Origin: Deltaproteobacteria bacterium
Lineage (GTDB): Bacteria; Desulfobacterota; Binatia; HRBIN30; JACQVA1
Assembly (NCBI GenBank): GCA_016178705.1
Contig: JACOST010000005.1
Location: forward strand, 62,001-126,000
Direction of reading: 5' to 3'
DNA length: 64,000 nt
Every line of letters begins with the position of its first letter. Position 1 is the stretch's first letter. The translations under genes were made by a program, and so were the position numbers. This document shows, in pieces, positions 7,950 through 16,681 of the stretch. The notes beneath the pieces were generated by a model that did not search any database, was not told the DNA's origin, and saw only the letters and a list, made by a program, of their open reading frames with translations.

Positions 7950-8915
7950 TCACCCCTCCGCTGCCTCCAGCAACTCGACTACGCGGGCTGAATACTCCCC
8001 GGCGCTGGGCGCGGGCGATCCTGATCGCACCGACTCGACAAACGCCGCGGCGGCGAGCGCCAGCGGCTCTTCGTCACCTCCGGCGATGACTTCACTGGGC
8101 TTGCAGTCAGAAGTTGGGATAACGTTGCCTTGCACGCTCGCCGGATCGGCGACGGCGTAGTCGAAGAACGTCAGCTTGCGCTGGCCGAAGCGGCCTTCGA
8201 AGTGCCACATGCCTCTCGAGCCAACGGCGACGACGCGCGCGGCTTTCACCGGCGACAGCCAGCTCAAGTACACATGCGCCGACACGCCGTCGCTCAACCG
8301 GATCGTCGCCACCGCCATGTCGGCGATCTTTGGTTGGATGTAACTGAACTGTTCGACACGAATCGTCGCAACATCCGTCGGTACTAGGTAGCGCAGGATA
8401 GCCAGATCGTGCGGCGCGGAGTTCCACCACACGTTCGAGTCGCGCCGAATGCGACCCATCCCCAATCGTTCGAATGAGAGATGGTACAGGCGACCGAGCC
8501 GGCCGGTGGTGATCCACTCTTTCGCGCGCCGCACCAGCGGGTCGTAGAGAAAGGTCTCGTCGACAAACAGCGTGACGCTGTGCGCAGCGGCGAGGGTCAC
8601 GAGTTCACGCGCCTCGACCGCACGCAGCGCCAGCGGCTTCTCGACCCAGCAATGTTTCCCCGCGCGCAACGCCATGCGCGCCAGCTCGAAGTGCGTCGCT
8701 GGCGGCGTGGCGACCGCCACCGCGGTCACTTCCGGGTCAGCACACAGCGCGGCGGCGTCGGCGCAGGCGCGCAGGTTGTCGCCCACCGCGCGTACGCGCG
8801 CCACATCGCCGTCGCAGACTGCCTCGACACGGAGCCCCGCCGTATTGCGAAAGGTTCGCAGCAGCTTTTCGCCCCAGTAGCCCAGCCCAATCAATCCGAT
8901 CGCCACGTCACTCAC
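7950..8915 (-). CDS. Gfo/Idh/MocA-family NAD(P)-dependent sugar oxidoreductase
   Basis: A 321-residue protein. The N-terminal Rossmann fold has GLIGLGYWGEKLLRTF (GxGxxG-type) near residue 10. The family signature EKPLAL near residue 95 carries the conserved lysine of the active site. The C-terminal half is the usual alpha/beta substrate domain. It is the last gene of the minus-strand aminosugar cluster and follows a DegT-type aminotransferase and a GT2 gene. An oxidoreductase plus DegT aminotransferase pair is typical of 3-amino-sugar synthesis (WbpB/WbpE, or GnnA/GnnB, which makes the diamino sugar of some lipid A molecules). I infer that this enzyme oxidises the 3-OH of a nucleotide sugar; the substrate is not shown by sequence. 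Confidence 0.8.
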   Translation of the reverse strand: MSDVAIGLIGLGYWGEKLLRTFRNTAGLRVEAVCDGDVARVRAVGDNLRACADAAALCADPEVTAVAVATPPATHFELARMALRAGKHCWVEKPLALRAVEARELVTLAAAHSVTLFVDETFLYDPLVRRAKEWITTGRLGRLYHLSFERLGMGRIRRDSNVWWNSAPHDLAILRYLVPTDVATIRVEQFSYIQPKIADMAVATIRLSDGVSAHVYLSWLSPVKAARVVAVGSRGMWHFEGRFGQRKLTFFDYAVADPASVQGNVIPTSDCKPSEVIAGGDEEPLALAAAAFVESVRSGSPAPSAGEYSARVVELLEAAEG

Positions 8916-8959
8916 TGCGACGCTCCTTCGGCCCGCGTTAGCCTTGATCTGACATGAAC

Positions 8960-9094
8960 TTCACCACCGAGAACGCAGAGATCGCAGAGGGAGAGTCGGC
9001 ACGAGAGTATTCGAGCACTTTCCTAAACCCATTGGCAATGGACTTTCGCTTTGCTCCTCCTTGGCTCGGTGCTCTCGGTGTGCTCTGTGGTGAA
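8960..9094. repeat. Inverted repeat of the CACCACAGAG / CTCTGTGGTG type
   Basis: The left arm at 8960-8990 begins TTCACCACCGAGAACGCAGA; the right arm at 9065-9094 is GCTCGGTGCTCTCGGTGTGC followed by TCTGTGGTGAA. They are inverted copies with a period of about 9-11 bases (GAGAACGCAGAG). This occupies the 184-base gap inside the cluster between the GT2 and oxidoreductase genes. No gene is visible in it. Confidence 0.65.
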
Positions 9095-9099
9095 TCCGT

Positions 9100-10029
9100 T
9101 CATATCGCTTCACGGACATACTCGCCGCGAACTCGGTAGACACCGATGCGTTGCGCGCGATTGAAGCGGCGCAAGTTCCACCAGTTCATCAGCGCGACGC
9201 TGGCTAACAGCAGCGCAATCAACGCTCCACCGGGCGCGGCTCGCCGCACCGCGACCGTCGCGACAGCGGCCGCAACGAACGTCAGCACGCCGAAGGCCGC
9301 CTCGAACAGCCTTGGGTGCGTGAGAATGAAGCGCAGCGCCAGCACGTCACGCAGCACGATCACCGTGCGGCTGATGCCGTAGTGCGACACGCCGTGCTGA
9401 CGGCGTCGATCGTTCACCGGCACCTCCGCAACCTCGTGCGCGCGCACGCCGAGAATCGCGGGCAGAAAACGGTGCAAGCCGGACGGCAGATGGAGGTCGC
9501 CCAACACCTCACGGTCGTACGCTTTCAAGCCACACCCGTTGTCGTGCACCGGCAGGCGCGTCACCGCCGCGATCAATCTATTGGCAATCATGGACGGCAG
9601 CACGCGCAGCAGCGTGCTCTCCTGGCGCTGCTGGCGCCAGCCGGTGACGACTCGCACTTCACCGTGCAGCGCGGCGAGCAAGCGCGGGATGTCGTGGGGA
9701 TCATTCTGCCCGTCGCCATCAAGGGTAACGACGCGGTCGCCACGGGCCGCGTGGAAGCCCGCCGACAGCGCGGCCGCTTCGCCGAAGTTGCCGTCGAGAT
9801 CGAGGACGCGCAGGCGCGGCTTCTCGGCATTCAATGCACACAACTCGGCGCGCAACTCAGTGAGCGTGCCGTCGCGGCTGCCGTCGTTGACGAAGATGAT
9901 CTCGAAGTCGGAGGTCATCGCACTCACCACTGCGCAAATTTCGCGACACAGCAGTCCCGCATTGCCTGCCTCGTTGAACACCGGCACCACCACCGACAAC
10001 GCCGGCAACGCCAAATGACCCGCGCTCAT
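9100..10029 (-). CDS. Family 2 glycosyltransferase, polyprenyl-phosphate sugar synthase (ArnC/DPM1-like)
   Basis: A 309-residue protein. The GT-A catalytic domain shows LSVVVPVFNEAGN, the metal-site motifs FVNDGSRDGT and LDGDGQNDPHDIPRLL, and GNFGEAAALSAGFHAARGD, all as in ArnC and dolichol-phosphate mannose synthases. Two hydrophobic C-terminal segments (about residues 245-285) anchor it in the membrane. It would transfer a sugar from a nucleotide to undecaprenyl phosphate. The true ArnC of this cluster is at 17652-18614, so this is a second, parallel enzyme, probably for a different sugar. Its start overlaps the aminotransferase stop by four bases, showing tight coupling to that gene. Confidence 0.85.
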   Translation of the reverse strand: MSAGHLALPALSVVVPVFNEAGNAGLLCREICAVVSAMTSDFEIIFVNDGSRDGTLTELRAELCALNAEKPRLRVLDLDGNFGEAAALSAGFHAARGDRVVTLDGDGQNDPHDIPRLLAALHGEVRVVTGWRQQRQESTLLRVLPSMIANRLIAAVTRLPVHDNGCGLKAYDREVLGDLHLPSGLHRFLPAILGVRAHEVAEVPVNDRRRQHGVSHYGISRTVIVLRDVLALRFILTHPRLFEAAFGVLTFVAAAVATVAVRRAAPGGALIALLLASVALMNWWNLRRFNRAQRIGVYRVRGEYVREAI

Positions 10030-11135
10030 CGGCGGAAGAACGCCACCACCGCGTCAGCCACCCGCTCGACTTCGGCGTCGGTGAGATCGGGAAACACCGG
10101 CAACGACAGAATCTCGCCCGCGAGTTGCTCCGCGCGGGGTAGCGCCGGCCCTTCGCCGTAGGCGCGCAGCCACGCCACCTGGCGGTGCAACGGCACCGGA
10201 TAGTGAATGCCGGTCTCGATCTGCGCGCGCTTCAAATGCGCGGCAAGCGCGTCGCGCTGCGGCGTGCGGATCACGTACTGGTGGTAGACGTGCACTTCGC
10301 CCGGCCGCTCTACCGGAACACCGACGCCCAACGGCGCAAACCGTTCGCTGTAAAACGCCGCGATGGCGCGCCGGCGTTGATTGCGCGTGTCGAGATGGCG
10401 CAGTTTCACCCGCAACACGGCGGCCTGCGCCTCGTCGAGCCGGTAGTTGCCGCCATAGATGACGTGATGATTCTTCCGTTCCTGGCCGTGGGTCTGCAGC
10501 AGACGCAGGCGCGTGACGATCGCATCGTCCGCGGTGGTCACGAACCCCGCATCGCCGTATGCGCCGAGGTTCTTCACCACGCCGGCGCTGAAGCAGCCGA
10601 CGGCGCCGAAGCTGCCGACGCGCCGCCCGTCGCGCGCGGCACCGTGCGCGTGCGATCCGTCCTCGATCACCGCGATGCCGCGCACCCGGGCCAGATCCAG
10701 CAATGGCTGCAAGCGCAGCGGCGCGCCGTAGAGGTGAATCGCCATCACCGCGCGTGTCCGCGGCGTCAGCGCGCGCGCGACCTGCTCGACATCGGGTCCG
10801 TAACCGTCGGCTTCCACGTCCACCACGACCGGCTGCGCGCCGGTGAATCGGATCGCTTCGACCGCGGCGATGAACCCGTTGGCGTGGACGATGACTTCGT
10901 CGCCGGCGCCGATCCCCAACGCCGCGACACCAAGGGCGAGAGCTTCGGTACCCGACGAAGTTCCCACCGCGTGCGGCACGCCAACATAGGCCGCGATCTC
11001 CTGTTCGAAGGCGCGCGTGTTGGGGCCCTTGAGCAAATGCATCTCCGCCAGCATCGCCGACCAGGCCGCGGCAATCTCGGTCGCCAACAGCGCGTGCTCG
11101 CGCTTCAGGTCCAGGAGAGGAATGGTTGTGCTCAT
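10026..11135 (-). CDS. DegT/DnrJ/EryC1/StrS-family sugar aminotransferase
   Basis: A 369-residue PLP enzyme. The Schiff-base lysine is Lys188 in FSAGVVKNLGAYGDAG, and Glu158-Asp159 (AVIEDGSHAHG) provides the pyridine-binding acid. The KNLGAYGDAG context and the late motif GIHYPVPLHRQ are typical of 3-aminotransferases such as QdtB, DesV, WbpE or GnnB. Classical ArnB has a different context after the lysine. It sits where ArnB would be expected in an arn operon, but sequence favours a 3-keto substrate made by the neighbouring Gfo/Idh oxidoreductase. It could still have taken over the ArnB role; if not, ArnB is elsewhere or missing. Confidence 0.85.
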   Translation of the reverse strand: MSTTIPLLDLKREHALLATEIAAAWSAMLAEMHLLKGPNTRAFEQEIAAYVGVPHAVGTSSGTEALALGVAALGIGAGDEVIVHANGFIAAVEAIRFTGAQPVVVDVEADGYGPDVEQVARALTPRTRAVMAIHLYGAPLRLQPLLDLARVRGIAVIEDGSHAHGAARDGRRVGSFGAVGCFSAGVVKNLGAYGDAGFVTTADDAIVTRLRLLQTHGQERKNHHVIYGGNYRLDEAQAAVLRVKLRHLDTRNQRRRAIAAFYSERFAPLGVGVPVERPGEVHVYHQYVIRTPQRDALAAHLKRAQIETGIHYPVPLHRQVAWLRAYGEGPALPRAEQLAGEILSLPVFPDLTDAEVERVADAVVAFFRR

Positions 11136-11176
11136 CCGATTGGCGGTGCGGTCCGCAACATGCTGGCAATGGGTCC

Positions 11177-11251
11177 GTCATACCGGCGAAAGCCGGTATC
11201 CAGCCGGGGGCTTGGGGCGCGATCCTGGATTCCGGCTTTCGCCGGAATGAC
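11177..11251. repeat. Palindromic repeat, GTCATACCGGCGAAAGCCGG type
   Basis: GTCATACCGGCGAAAGCCGG continues with TATCCAG, and after about 20 bases the inverse CTGGATTCCGGCTTTCGCCG then GAATGAC. This is the widespread GTCATTCCGGCGAAAGCCGG-type intergenic repeat. The 219-base gap between the aminotransferase and GT39 genes holds nothing else recognisable. Confidence 0.75.
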
Positions 11252-11354
11252 GAGTGGAGATGTCGCTCGACTTTTGGTGCAACGCGCCCCAGCCTGTGCC
11301 GGCTTGGCGTTCTTGGCGACTCGACGGTGAAGTTCTCTTCGCATCAAAGTTCGT

Positions 11355-13124
11355 TCAGCCATCAGCGCGCTTGCGCACCAAAACGAGGCGTTGCTCGTCG
11401 CCCTCTTCGACCGCGGCCGGCAGCGGCACGCGTTCGTAGAGATCGCGCGGCGCCGCCGGCAACTGCTCCCACTCGCGACGAGTCATCAGTAGGTAGCGCG
11501 GCGCCGCCGCCGAAAGATCCTTCCCATACACTCCAATGTGGCCGCCCCAATAGAAGGCCGCTTCATACTCAAAGGTCCGGTAGAAGAAAAGTGGAGTCTG
11601 CGTGCCGATCACCGCGCGCACCGCAGGCATGAAGGCACGATAGGTGAGATGACCCGCAATCGCCGGCATCACAACTTGCGATGTCAGCACCGCGCCGGCG
11701 CACTGGATCAGCAACAGCGCGACGACCACCGGCGGCCACGCCCGCGCCGCCAGCGCGCGCGCCAGCCACCATGCCGCAGCAGCCGCGACCCCGAGACAGC
11801 CGAGACTCACTAGCCACTGGCCGCGCAGTGCGGCCGCGATCCACGTGCCGTACGATCCGGCCTCAGTTCCAAAGCGCGCCGCAACCCACTCGACTAGCGG
11901 CATACCGAGCGCGGCGAAAATCGTCAGCGCGATGAGCGCGCCGATCAATCCGGCAAGCGTTAGAGCGAGCCCCCGCAGCACGATACGCCACCATCCCGGC
12001 ATCACATCGGTCGCACCCGAGCGCACAACATCGGCGACCCACGAACCCAGCAACAGGCCGAGCGCGGGATACAGCGCCAGCAGGTAGACGCTGCGCTTGC
12101 TGACGGCCAGCGAGTAGAGCGCAAAGACGATCACGATCCACAGCAGCATGTAGACGCGCGGGTCGCGGCTCGTCCATTCGGCGCGCGCACGCCACCACGC
12201 CGTCACCGCACCTGGTAGCAGCAACGTCCACGGTAGGAATCCCGCCGCCAGACTCCACAACAAATAGAAAGGTCCGTGGCGGTGGCCGCCTTCGAAGTCG
12301 TTGGCATCGAAGAGGCGAAACACGTTTTCGTTCAACAGTTGCTTGCCGACGAACGCGAAGCCGCCGACCCACATCGCCAGCAGGTACCACAGGCCGGCGA
12401 TGCAGGTTACTGCCGTCAATCCGCGCAGCAGCCGCAAGCGACGCAGCGGTTCGACGTCGCGCTGCACGGCGCAACTTGCGCCGATCAACAACGCCGGCAA
12501 CGCCACGCCCACGGGGCCTTTCGCCAACACCGCGAACGCCATCCCACCATAGAACGGCAGCAGCCAGCCCGGGCGGCCGTCGCGGCGCGCGAAGAACAAG
12601 TACGAACAGAACGCGACCACCAGGCCGAAGGTCAACGCCATGTCGACACGCGCGCCGGTGGCCGCGCGTTGCCACTCGAAGCTGGTCAGCGTGATGGTCG
12701 CCGCGCACAACCCGGCTCCGGCGCCCCACAGCGCGACGCCGGTGGCGTATGTCACCAACCCGCCCGCCAGCGACAGAGCTGCCGAGGGCAACCGAATGCT
12801 CCACTCGTCAGTGTCGCCGTGGATGACCGCGGTGAGTGCCGCGAGCCAATGAAACAACGGCGGCTTCGACGGGATCTCGCTGCCGCTCGGACCATCGCGG
12901 CGCGGAAGGATCCAGCCGCCGTCATGCGTCATCTGCCACACCACCAACGCCTCGCGCGCTTCACCGTGGGTGTGGAACGGATGCGCGCCCAGCCCCCACA
13001 GTTGCAGCAGCCACCACAAGCCGATGAGCAGCGCGGCGCCGCCCACTATCAGGAGCGGGGAGCGGCTCGGCTCCGCGCTCGGCCGCGCCGACTCGCCGAC
13101 AGCCGGCATCACGTCGTCGGTCAT
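11355..13124 (-). CDS. Family 39 membrane glycosyltransferase (ArnT/PMT-like), second copy in cluster
   Basis: A 589-residue multi-pass protein with about a dozen hydrophobic segments. The N-terminal loop, THGEAREALVVWQM then SGSEIPSKPPLFHWLAAL, matches the GT39/ArnT catalytic loop in layout (acidic residue, later KPPL...WL), but the usual DEARY signature is GEARE. It therefore belongs to the ArnT superfamily without being a standard ArnT. Its start overlaps the stop of arnT by four bases. With the second GT2 gene it would form a second donor-synthase plus transferase pair, moving another sugar from undecaprenyl phosphate onto lipid A, protein or a glycan. The acceptor is unknown. Confidence 0.8.
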   Translation of the reverse strand: MTDDVMPAVGESARPSAEPSRSPLLIVGGAALLIGLWWLLQLWGLGAHPFHTHGEAREALVVWQMTHDGGWILPRRDGPSGSEIPSKPPLFHWLAALTAVIHGDTDEWSIRLPSAALSLAGGLVTYATGVALWGAGAGLCAATITLTSFEWQRAATGARVDMALTFGLVVAFCSYLFFARRDGRPGWLLPFYGGMAFAVLAKGPVGVALPALLIGASCAVQRDVEPLRRLRLLRGLTAVTCIAGLWYLLAMWVGGFAFVGKQLLNENVFRLFDANDFEGGHRHGPFYLLWSLAAGFLPWTLLLPGAVTAWWRARAEWTSRDPRVYMLLWIVIVFALYSLAVSKRSVYLLALYPALGLLLGSWVADVVRSGATDVMPGWWRIVLRGLALTLAGLIGALIALTIFAALGMPLVEWVAARFGTEAGSYGTWIAAALRGQWLVSLGCLGVAAAAAWWLARALAARAWPPVVVALLLIQCAGAVLTSQVVMPAIAGHLTYRAFMPAVRAVIGTQTPLFFYRTFEYEAAFYWGGHIGVYGKDLSAAAPRYLLMTRREWEQLPAAPRDLYERVPLPAAVEEGDEQRLVLVRKRADG

Positions 13125-14785
13125 GACAACGGGTGGTTCACGACCACAACCTTCTTGCCTTCGGCCGCAATCTCAGTCGGCGGCGAGACCAGCTGCGGCT
13201 TCAATGTTTCCAACTCCGTACGATTGATGACGAGAAAGAGTCGTATCGGCGAGGCCCAGGCCTGCAACAAGCGATCGTCTTCGCGCCAAAAGAACGCGCG
13301 CTGATCGCCCTGCTCGCTGCCAAACGTCAGCTCGCCGCGCCCGCCAACCTGCACCACGCGACGCTCGGTGTAGAACGGCATGCCCTGCACGTAGTGATGA
13401 TAGATCACGATCTGATCGTCGGGACCCGCGTGGGCGTGAATCACACGGGCGAGTCCACGGTAGCTATTGGTCACATCGCGCCCGGCAATCGCCGCGCACA
13501 AGAGGAGCGACCATCCGACCGCGACCGCCACTAGCGCGCGCTGCGGCGTGGGCGCGCGCCGCGCCAGCCCGCCAGCCACCACCATCACCACACCGCCGAC
13601 ACCGAGCGAGGGGAGGATCCGCGGCACGATCGGGTCCGCGTGCAGCAACGCCGCGACGCCCCCGCCAATCACCATGATCCACCCGAGGTACGTAAAGACC
13701 ATCCCCATCCGGCGGCCGAGCGGTACGTCCTCGGCTAACGCGACTTGCAACGCGCGCGCCGTCAGCAGCGCCAGCGGCGGAAACGCCGGCAGAATGTAGG
13801 TGATCAGCTTCGAGGCCGATAAGCTGAAGAACCCAATCACGACACTCGCCCACAACACGCAGAACCAGGTGCCGTCCGACCACGTCGTCACGCGCGGCAG
13901 CGCCCGCCAGCGGTGCGGCAACAACGCGAGCGCCAAACTCCACGGCATCAACCCGAGCACCACGAACGGGAGAAAAAACCACCTCGACTCCTGATGCTCA
14001 TCCGGTGAGACGAACCGCTTCACATGTTGATCCATGATGAAGAAGTTCAGAAACTCCGAGTTGCGAGTGCTCACCAAGACGAACCAGGGTAACGCCACCA
14101 GGGCGAACAATCCGATCCCGATCGGATCGAGCAGCGGTACAATTGCACGCCAATCGCGCTGAGTGATCAGGAAGGCGACGACGATTCCACCGCTCAGCAC
14201 GACAGCCACCGGCCCTTTGGTGAGGACGCCGAGCGCCACCGCGACATACATCAGGCGATAGAATCGCGGCCGCCGCGCGGCGTCGTGGTAGCCGAACCAG
14301 AAGCACACCAGCGTCGCGGTCAAGCACGCCATCAGCGTGGCATCGAGAGTGAGGGTCTGTCCCAACGCAAAGAACAGCGGTGAGGTCGCCAACACCACCA
14401 CGCCGACCAACGTCGCCCATCGATCGTAGATGCGCCGAGCGATGATCCACGTGAGCGCGAGCGTCAGCAACGCCGACGCGACGGGCACGACGCGCGCCAC
14501 CCAGTCGGTGATGCCGAAGATGGTGAACGTCAGCATCGTCAGCCAGTACACCAGCGGCGGCTTCTCGAAGTACTTGACGAAGTTCAGCGTCGGCGTCACC
14601 CAATCGTGCCGCACCAGCATCTCGCGGGCGATCTCGGCGTAGCGCGCTTCGTCGGGTTCGGCGAGCGCGCCGAAAGCGAGCGAGAAGGTGTAGGCCACCA
14701 CCACCGCAGCCGCGAACACGAGTGTTACCCACGACGGAATCGCTCCCGCGGCTTCATCGAGAGCCGGGGCCGGTACAGCGGTCAT
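13121..14785 (-). CDS. arnT: Undecaprenyl-phosphate-sugar transferase ArnT (lipid A 4-amino-4-deoxy-L-arabinose transferase-like)
   Basis: A 554-residue integral membrane protein. The ArnT signature is clear: AEPDEARYAEIAREMLVRHD followed by VTPTLNFVKYFEKPPLVYWL, containing the Asp-Glu pair essential in this family. About twelve hydrophobic segments follow, with a periplasmic C-terminal domain. The frame is open far upstream, but the ATG at 14785 overlaps the arnD stop by four bases and gives a normal N-terminus (MTAVPAPALDEAAG). In the known pathway ArnT moves L-Ara4N from its undecaprenyl carrier to lipid A phosphates on the periplasmic side, conferring cationic peptide resistance. Context (arnC, arnA, arnD upstream) supports that role. 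Confidence 0.85.
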   Translation of the reverse strand: MTAVPAPALDEAAGAIPSWVTLVFAAAVVVAYTFSLAFGALAEPDEARYAEIAREMLVRHDWVTPTLNFVKYFEKPPLVYWLTMLTFTIFGITDWVARVVPVASALLTLALTWIIARRIYDRWATLVGVVVLATSPLFFALGQTLTLDATLMACLTATLVCFWFGYHDAARRPRFYRLMYVAVALGVLTKGPVAVVLSGGIVVAFLITQRDWRAIVPLLDPIGIGLFALVALPWFVLVSTRNSEFLNFFIMDQHVKRFVSPDEHQESRWFFLPFVVLGLMPWSLALALLPHRWRALPRVTTWSDGTWFCVLWASVVIGFFSLSASKLITYILPAFPPLALLTARALQVALAEDVPLGRRMGMVFTYLGWIMVIGGGVAALLHADPIVPRILPSLGVGGVVMVVAGGLARRAPTPQRALVAVAVGWSLLLCAAIAGRDVTNSYRGLARVIHAHAGPDDQIVIYHHYVQGMPFYTERRVVQVGGRGELTFGSEQGDQRAFFWREDDRLLQAWASPIRLFLVINRTELETLKPQLVSPPTEIAAEGKKVVVVNHPLS

Positions 14786-15669
14786 TGTTGGGTCGCAACC
14801 GTTCCGTGCCGGCCGGCGAGCGGGCGCGCGACGAGGTCGTGGATCGGCAACTCGGGGGCGCGCAGCTGCTTCGCCTCCGCGTCTAGGCGCACGAACTGGA
14901 CGTCGCGCTTGACCGCGGTGAGCAGCGCCCTGAACAAGTCGAGGTGCGGCATCCCCTCCATCTCCGCATGAATCGTGTGGACGTTGAGGCCCGCGTGCAC
15001 GCATCCCAAATAGTGACGCACCAGTTCGGGAGTCGTGGTCGCGACTTCGCCGTAGGTTTCATCCAGCGTCGGCCAGGTACTCGGGATCTCCGGCGTCGCA
15101 AAGACATGGCCGTCGACGCGCGGCCGGTACGGCGCCGCGCCGCGCGTGCAACTGTGATAGAGCAGCGCAGCTTCATCGAAGCAGGTCAGGCTGTTCGCCG
15201 TGCATTGCCATCCGGGCGCGGCGAACGAACGCGCCGGGTGACCGAGAATCTCTGCGTAGACATCGCAGCCGCGCCGAAACTCGGCGCGCACCGCAGCCAG
15301 CGGAAGGCGGGCGAGACGATCGTGCCAATAGACGTGATCGTAGCCGTGGACCCCGACCTCGTGTCCGGCCGCCTCCACTGCGCGCATGATCTCGGGGAAC
15401 GCGCGCGCGATCTGCGGCCCCGGCAGCAACGTGCCGTACAGCACCGTACGCCAGCCGTACATACCGACCGCGTTGGTGCGGCGCATCTTGCGTACAAACC
15501 CGGGATGGAACACCCGCCGAATGGCGCGCCCGGAGTGATCCGGACCGCACGAGATGAAGAACGACGCGCGCACGTCGAGGCGCTCGAACAGCGCCAACAG
15601 CGCGGGCACTCCGCGCTGCATGCCGACGTGCGTGTCGATATCAACCTTGAGAGCCAGTCGAGCGGACAC
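14782..15669 (-). CDS. arnD: ArnD-like undecaprenyl-phosphate 4-formamido-L-arabinose deformylase
   Basis: A 295-residue polysaccharide-deacetylase-fold protein. The metal-binding acid lies in ALKVDIDTHVGM, followed by GVPALLALFERLDVRASFF and then CGPDHSGRAI, RTNAVGMYGW and AGHEVGVHGYDHVYWHDRL. These are distinctive ArnD features rather than generic NodB ones. ArnD removes the formyl group from undecaprenyl-phosphate-L-Ara4FN so that ArnT can use it. The gene lies between the decarboxylase gene and arnT, as in the enterobacterial order arnA-arnD-arnT. The 52-base gap to the gene upstream has no visible signal. Confidence 0.9.
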   Translation of the reverse strand: MSARLALKVDIDTHVGMQRGVPALLALFERLDVRASFFISCGPDHSGRAIRRVFHPGFVRKMRRTNAVGMYGWRTVLYGTLLPGPQIARAFPEIMRAVEAAGHEVGVHGYDHVYWHDRLARLPLAAVRAEFRRGCDVYAEILGHPARSFAAPGWQCTANSLTCFDEAALLYHSCTRGAAPYRPRVDGHVFATPEIPSTWPTLDETYGEVATTTPELVRHYLGCVHAGLNVHTIHAEMEGMPHLDLFRALLTAVKRDVQFVRLDAEAKQLRAPELPIHDLVARPLAGRHGTVATQQ

Positions 15670-15721
15670 GATTCAGTTTTCGATGTGCGATGCGCGAGGC
15701 TTGATTGCTACCGCCGGGGCA

Positions 15722-16681
15722 TCAGGTCTGCGTCGTGCGGAACCACTCGATGGTTTTGCGCAAGCCATCGGCCAGCGTGGTCTCCGCCTTCACGCCGAGC
15801 ACCTCGTGCATCTTGGTGTTATCGGGCACCCGGCGCGGGATGTCCTCGTAACTGGTGCCGTAGACCGACTCCTGCGTAACGAACTTGATGGTCGACGACG
15901 AGCGGCCGATCGCGATCATCGTCTCGGCCAATTCCAGGATTGTGGTCTCGACCGCGGTGCCAATGTTGAACACGTCGCCTTCGGTGTTGGGGGCGGTGCC
16001 GGCTGCAATGGTGGCCTGGACCGCGTCGTCGACGTAGGTGAAGCAGCGCGTCTGCTTGCCGTCGCCGATCACCGTCAGCGGCTCGTTGCGCAGCACCTGC
16101 CCCATGAAGATGGTGATGATGCGGCCGACGTCGAGGCGGTCGAGGCGCGGACCGTAGACGTTGAAGTAGCGCGTGATCGTCACCGGCAACCCCATCTTGT
16201 GATAGGCGAAGCAGAAGTGTTCGCCAACCGCCTTCGAGGTCGAGTAGCACCAGCGATCGATGCGGGTCGACCCGAGCAAGCGGTCGTCATCCTCGCGCCA
16301 CGGCACTTTCGGATTGCGCCCGTAGACTTCCGAGGTCGAGCCGAACACCACCTTCTTGCCGTGCTTGAACGCCAGCTTCAGAACGTTCTGCGTGCCGTTC
16401 ACGTTGACGTTGAGCACTTCGTAGGGATCGCCGACGTAGTACTCGACGCCGACCACCGCCGCGAGGTGGTAGACGAGATCGGCGCGGGCAATCAGTCCTT
16501 CGAGGATCTCGACGTTGAAGATGCTGTCGCGGATGTAGTGAAAGCCCGGCTTGCCCATCAGGTGACGCACTTTGGCGACGGTGCCGGTGTCGAGAATGCT
16601 GACATCGTCGCCGCGGGCGAGAAAGGCTTCGGACAAATGTGAGCCGACGAAGCCGCCGCCCCCGGTAATGAGAATTTTCAT
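15722..16681 (-). CDS. UDP-glucuronate decarboxylase, separate ArnA C-domain homologue
   Basis: A 319-residue short-chain dehydrogenase. It has the glycine motif ITGGGGFVGSHL at the N-terminus and the Tyr146-xxx-Lys150 pair in WCYSTSK. Ser117-Glu118 in GSTSEVYG corresponds to the catalytic Ser-Glu of the ArnA decarboxylase domain. Arg283/284 in YEDIPRRVPD aligns with the key ArnA arginine (Arg619 in E. coli). It would oxidise and decarboxylate UDP-glucuronic acid to UDP-4-keto-pentose, the first step to L-Ara4N. In enterobacteria this domain is fused to the formyltransferase; here it is a separate gene overlapping it by four bases. A UDP-xylose synthase role is the main alternative. Confidence 0.85.
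   Translation of the reverse strand: MKILITGGGGFVGSHLSEAFLARGDDVSILDTGTVAKVRHLMGKPGFHYIRDSIFNVEILEGLIARADLVYHLAAVVGVEYYVGDPYEVLNVNVNGTQNVLKLAFKHGKKVVFGSTSEVYGRNPKVPWREDDDRLLGSTRIDRWCYSTSKAVGEHFCFAYHKMGLPVTITRYFNVYGPRLDRLDVGRIITIFMGQVLRNEPLTVIGDGKQTRCFTYVDDAVQATIAAGTAPNTEGDVFNIGTAVETTILELAETMIAIGRSSSTIKFVTQESVYGTSYEDIPRRVPDNTKMHEVLGVKAETTLADGLRKTIEWFRTTQT

Noticed and set aside
9316-10161. A plus-strand ORF across the second GT2 gene
   Set aside because: Antisense shadow; its composition is low-information.
12276-13304. A plus-strand ORF of 342 residues over the two GT39 genes
   Set aside because: It overlaps two real genes and is Gln/Arg/His-rich as expected of an antisense shadow.
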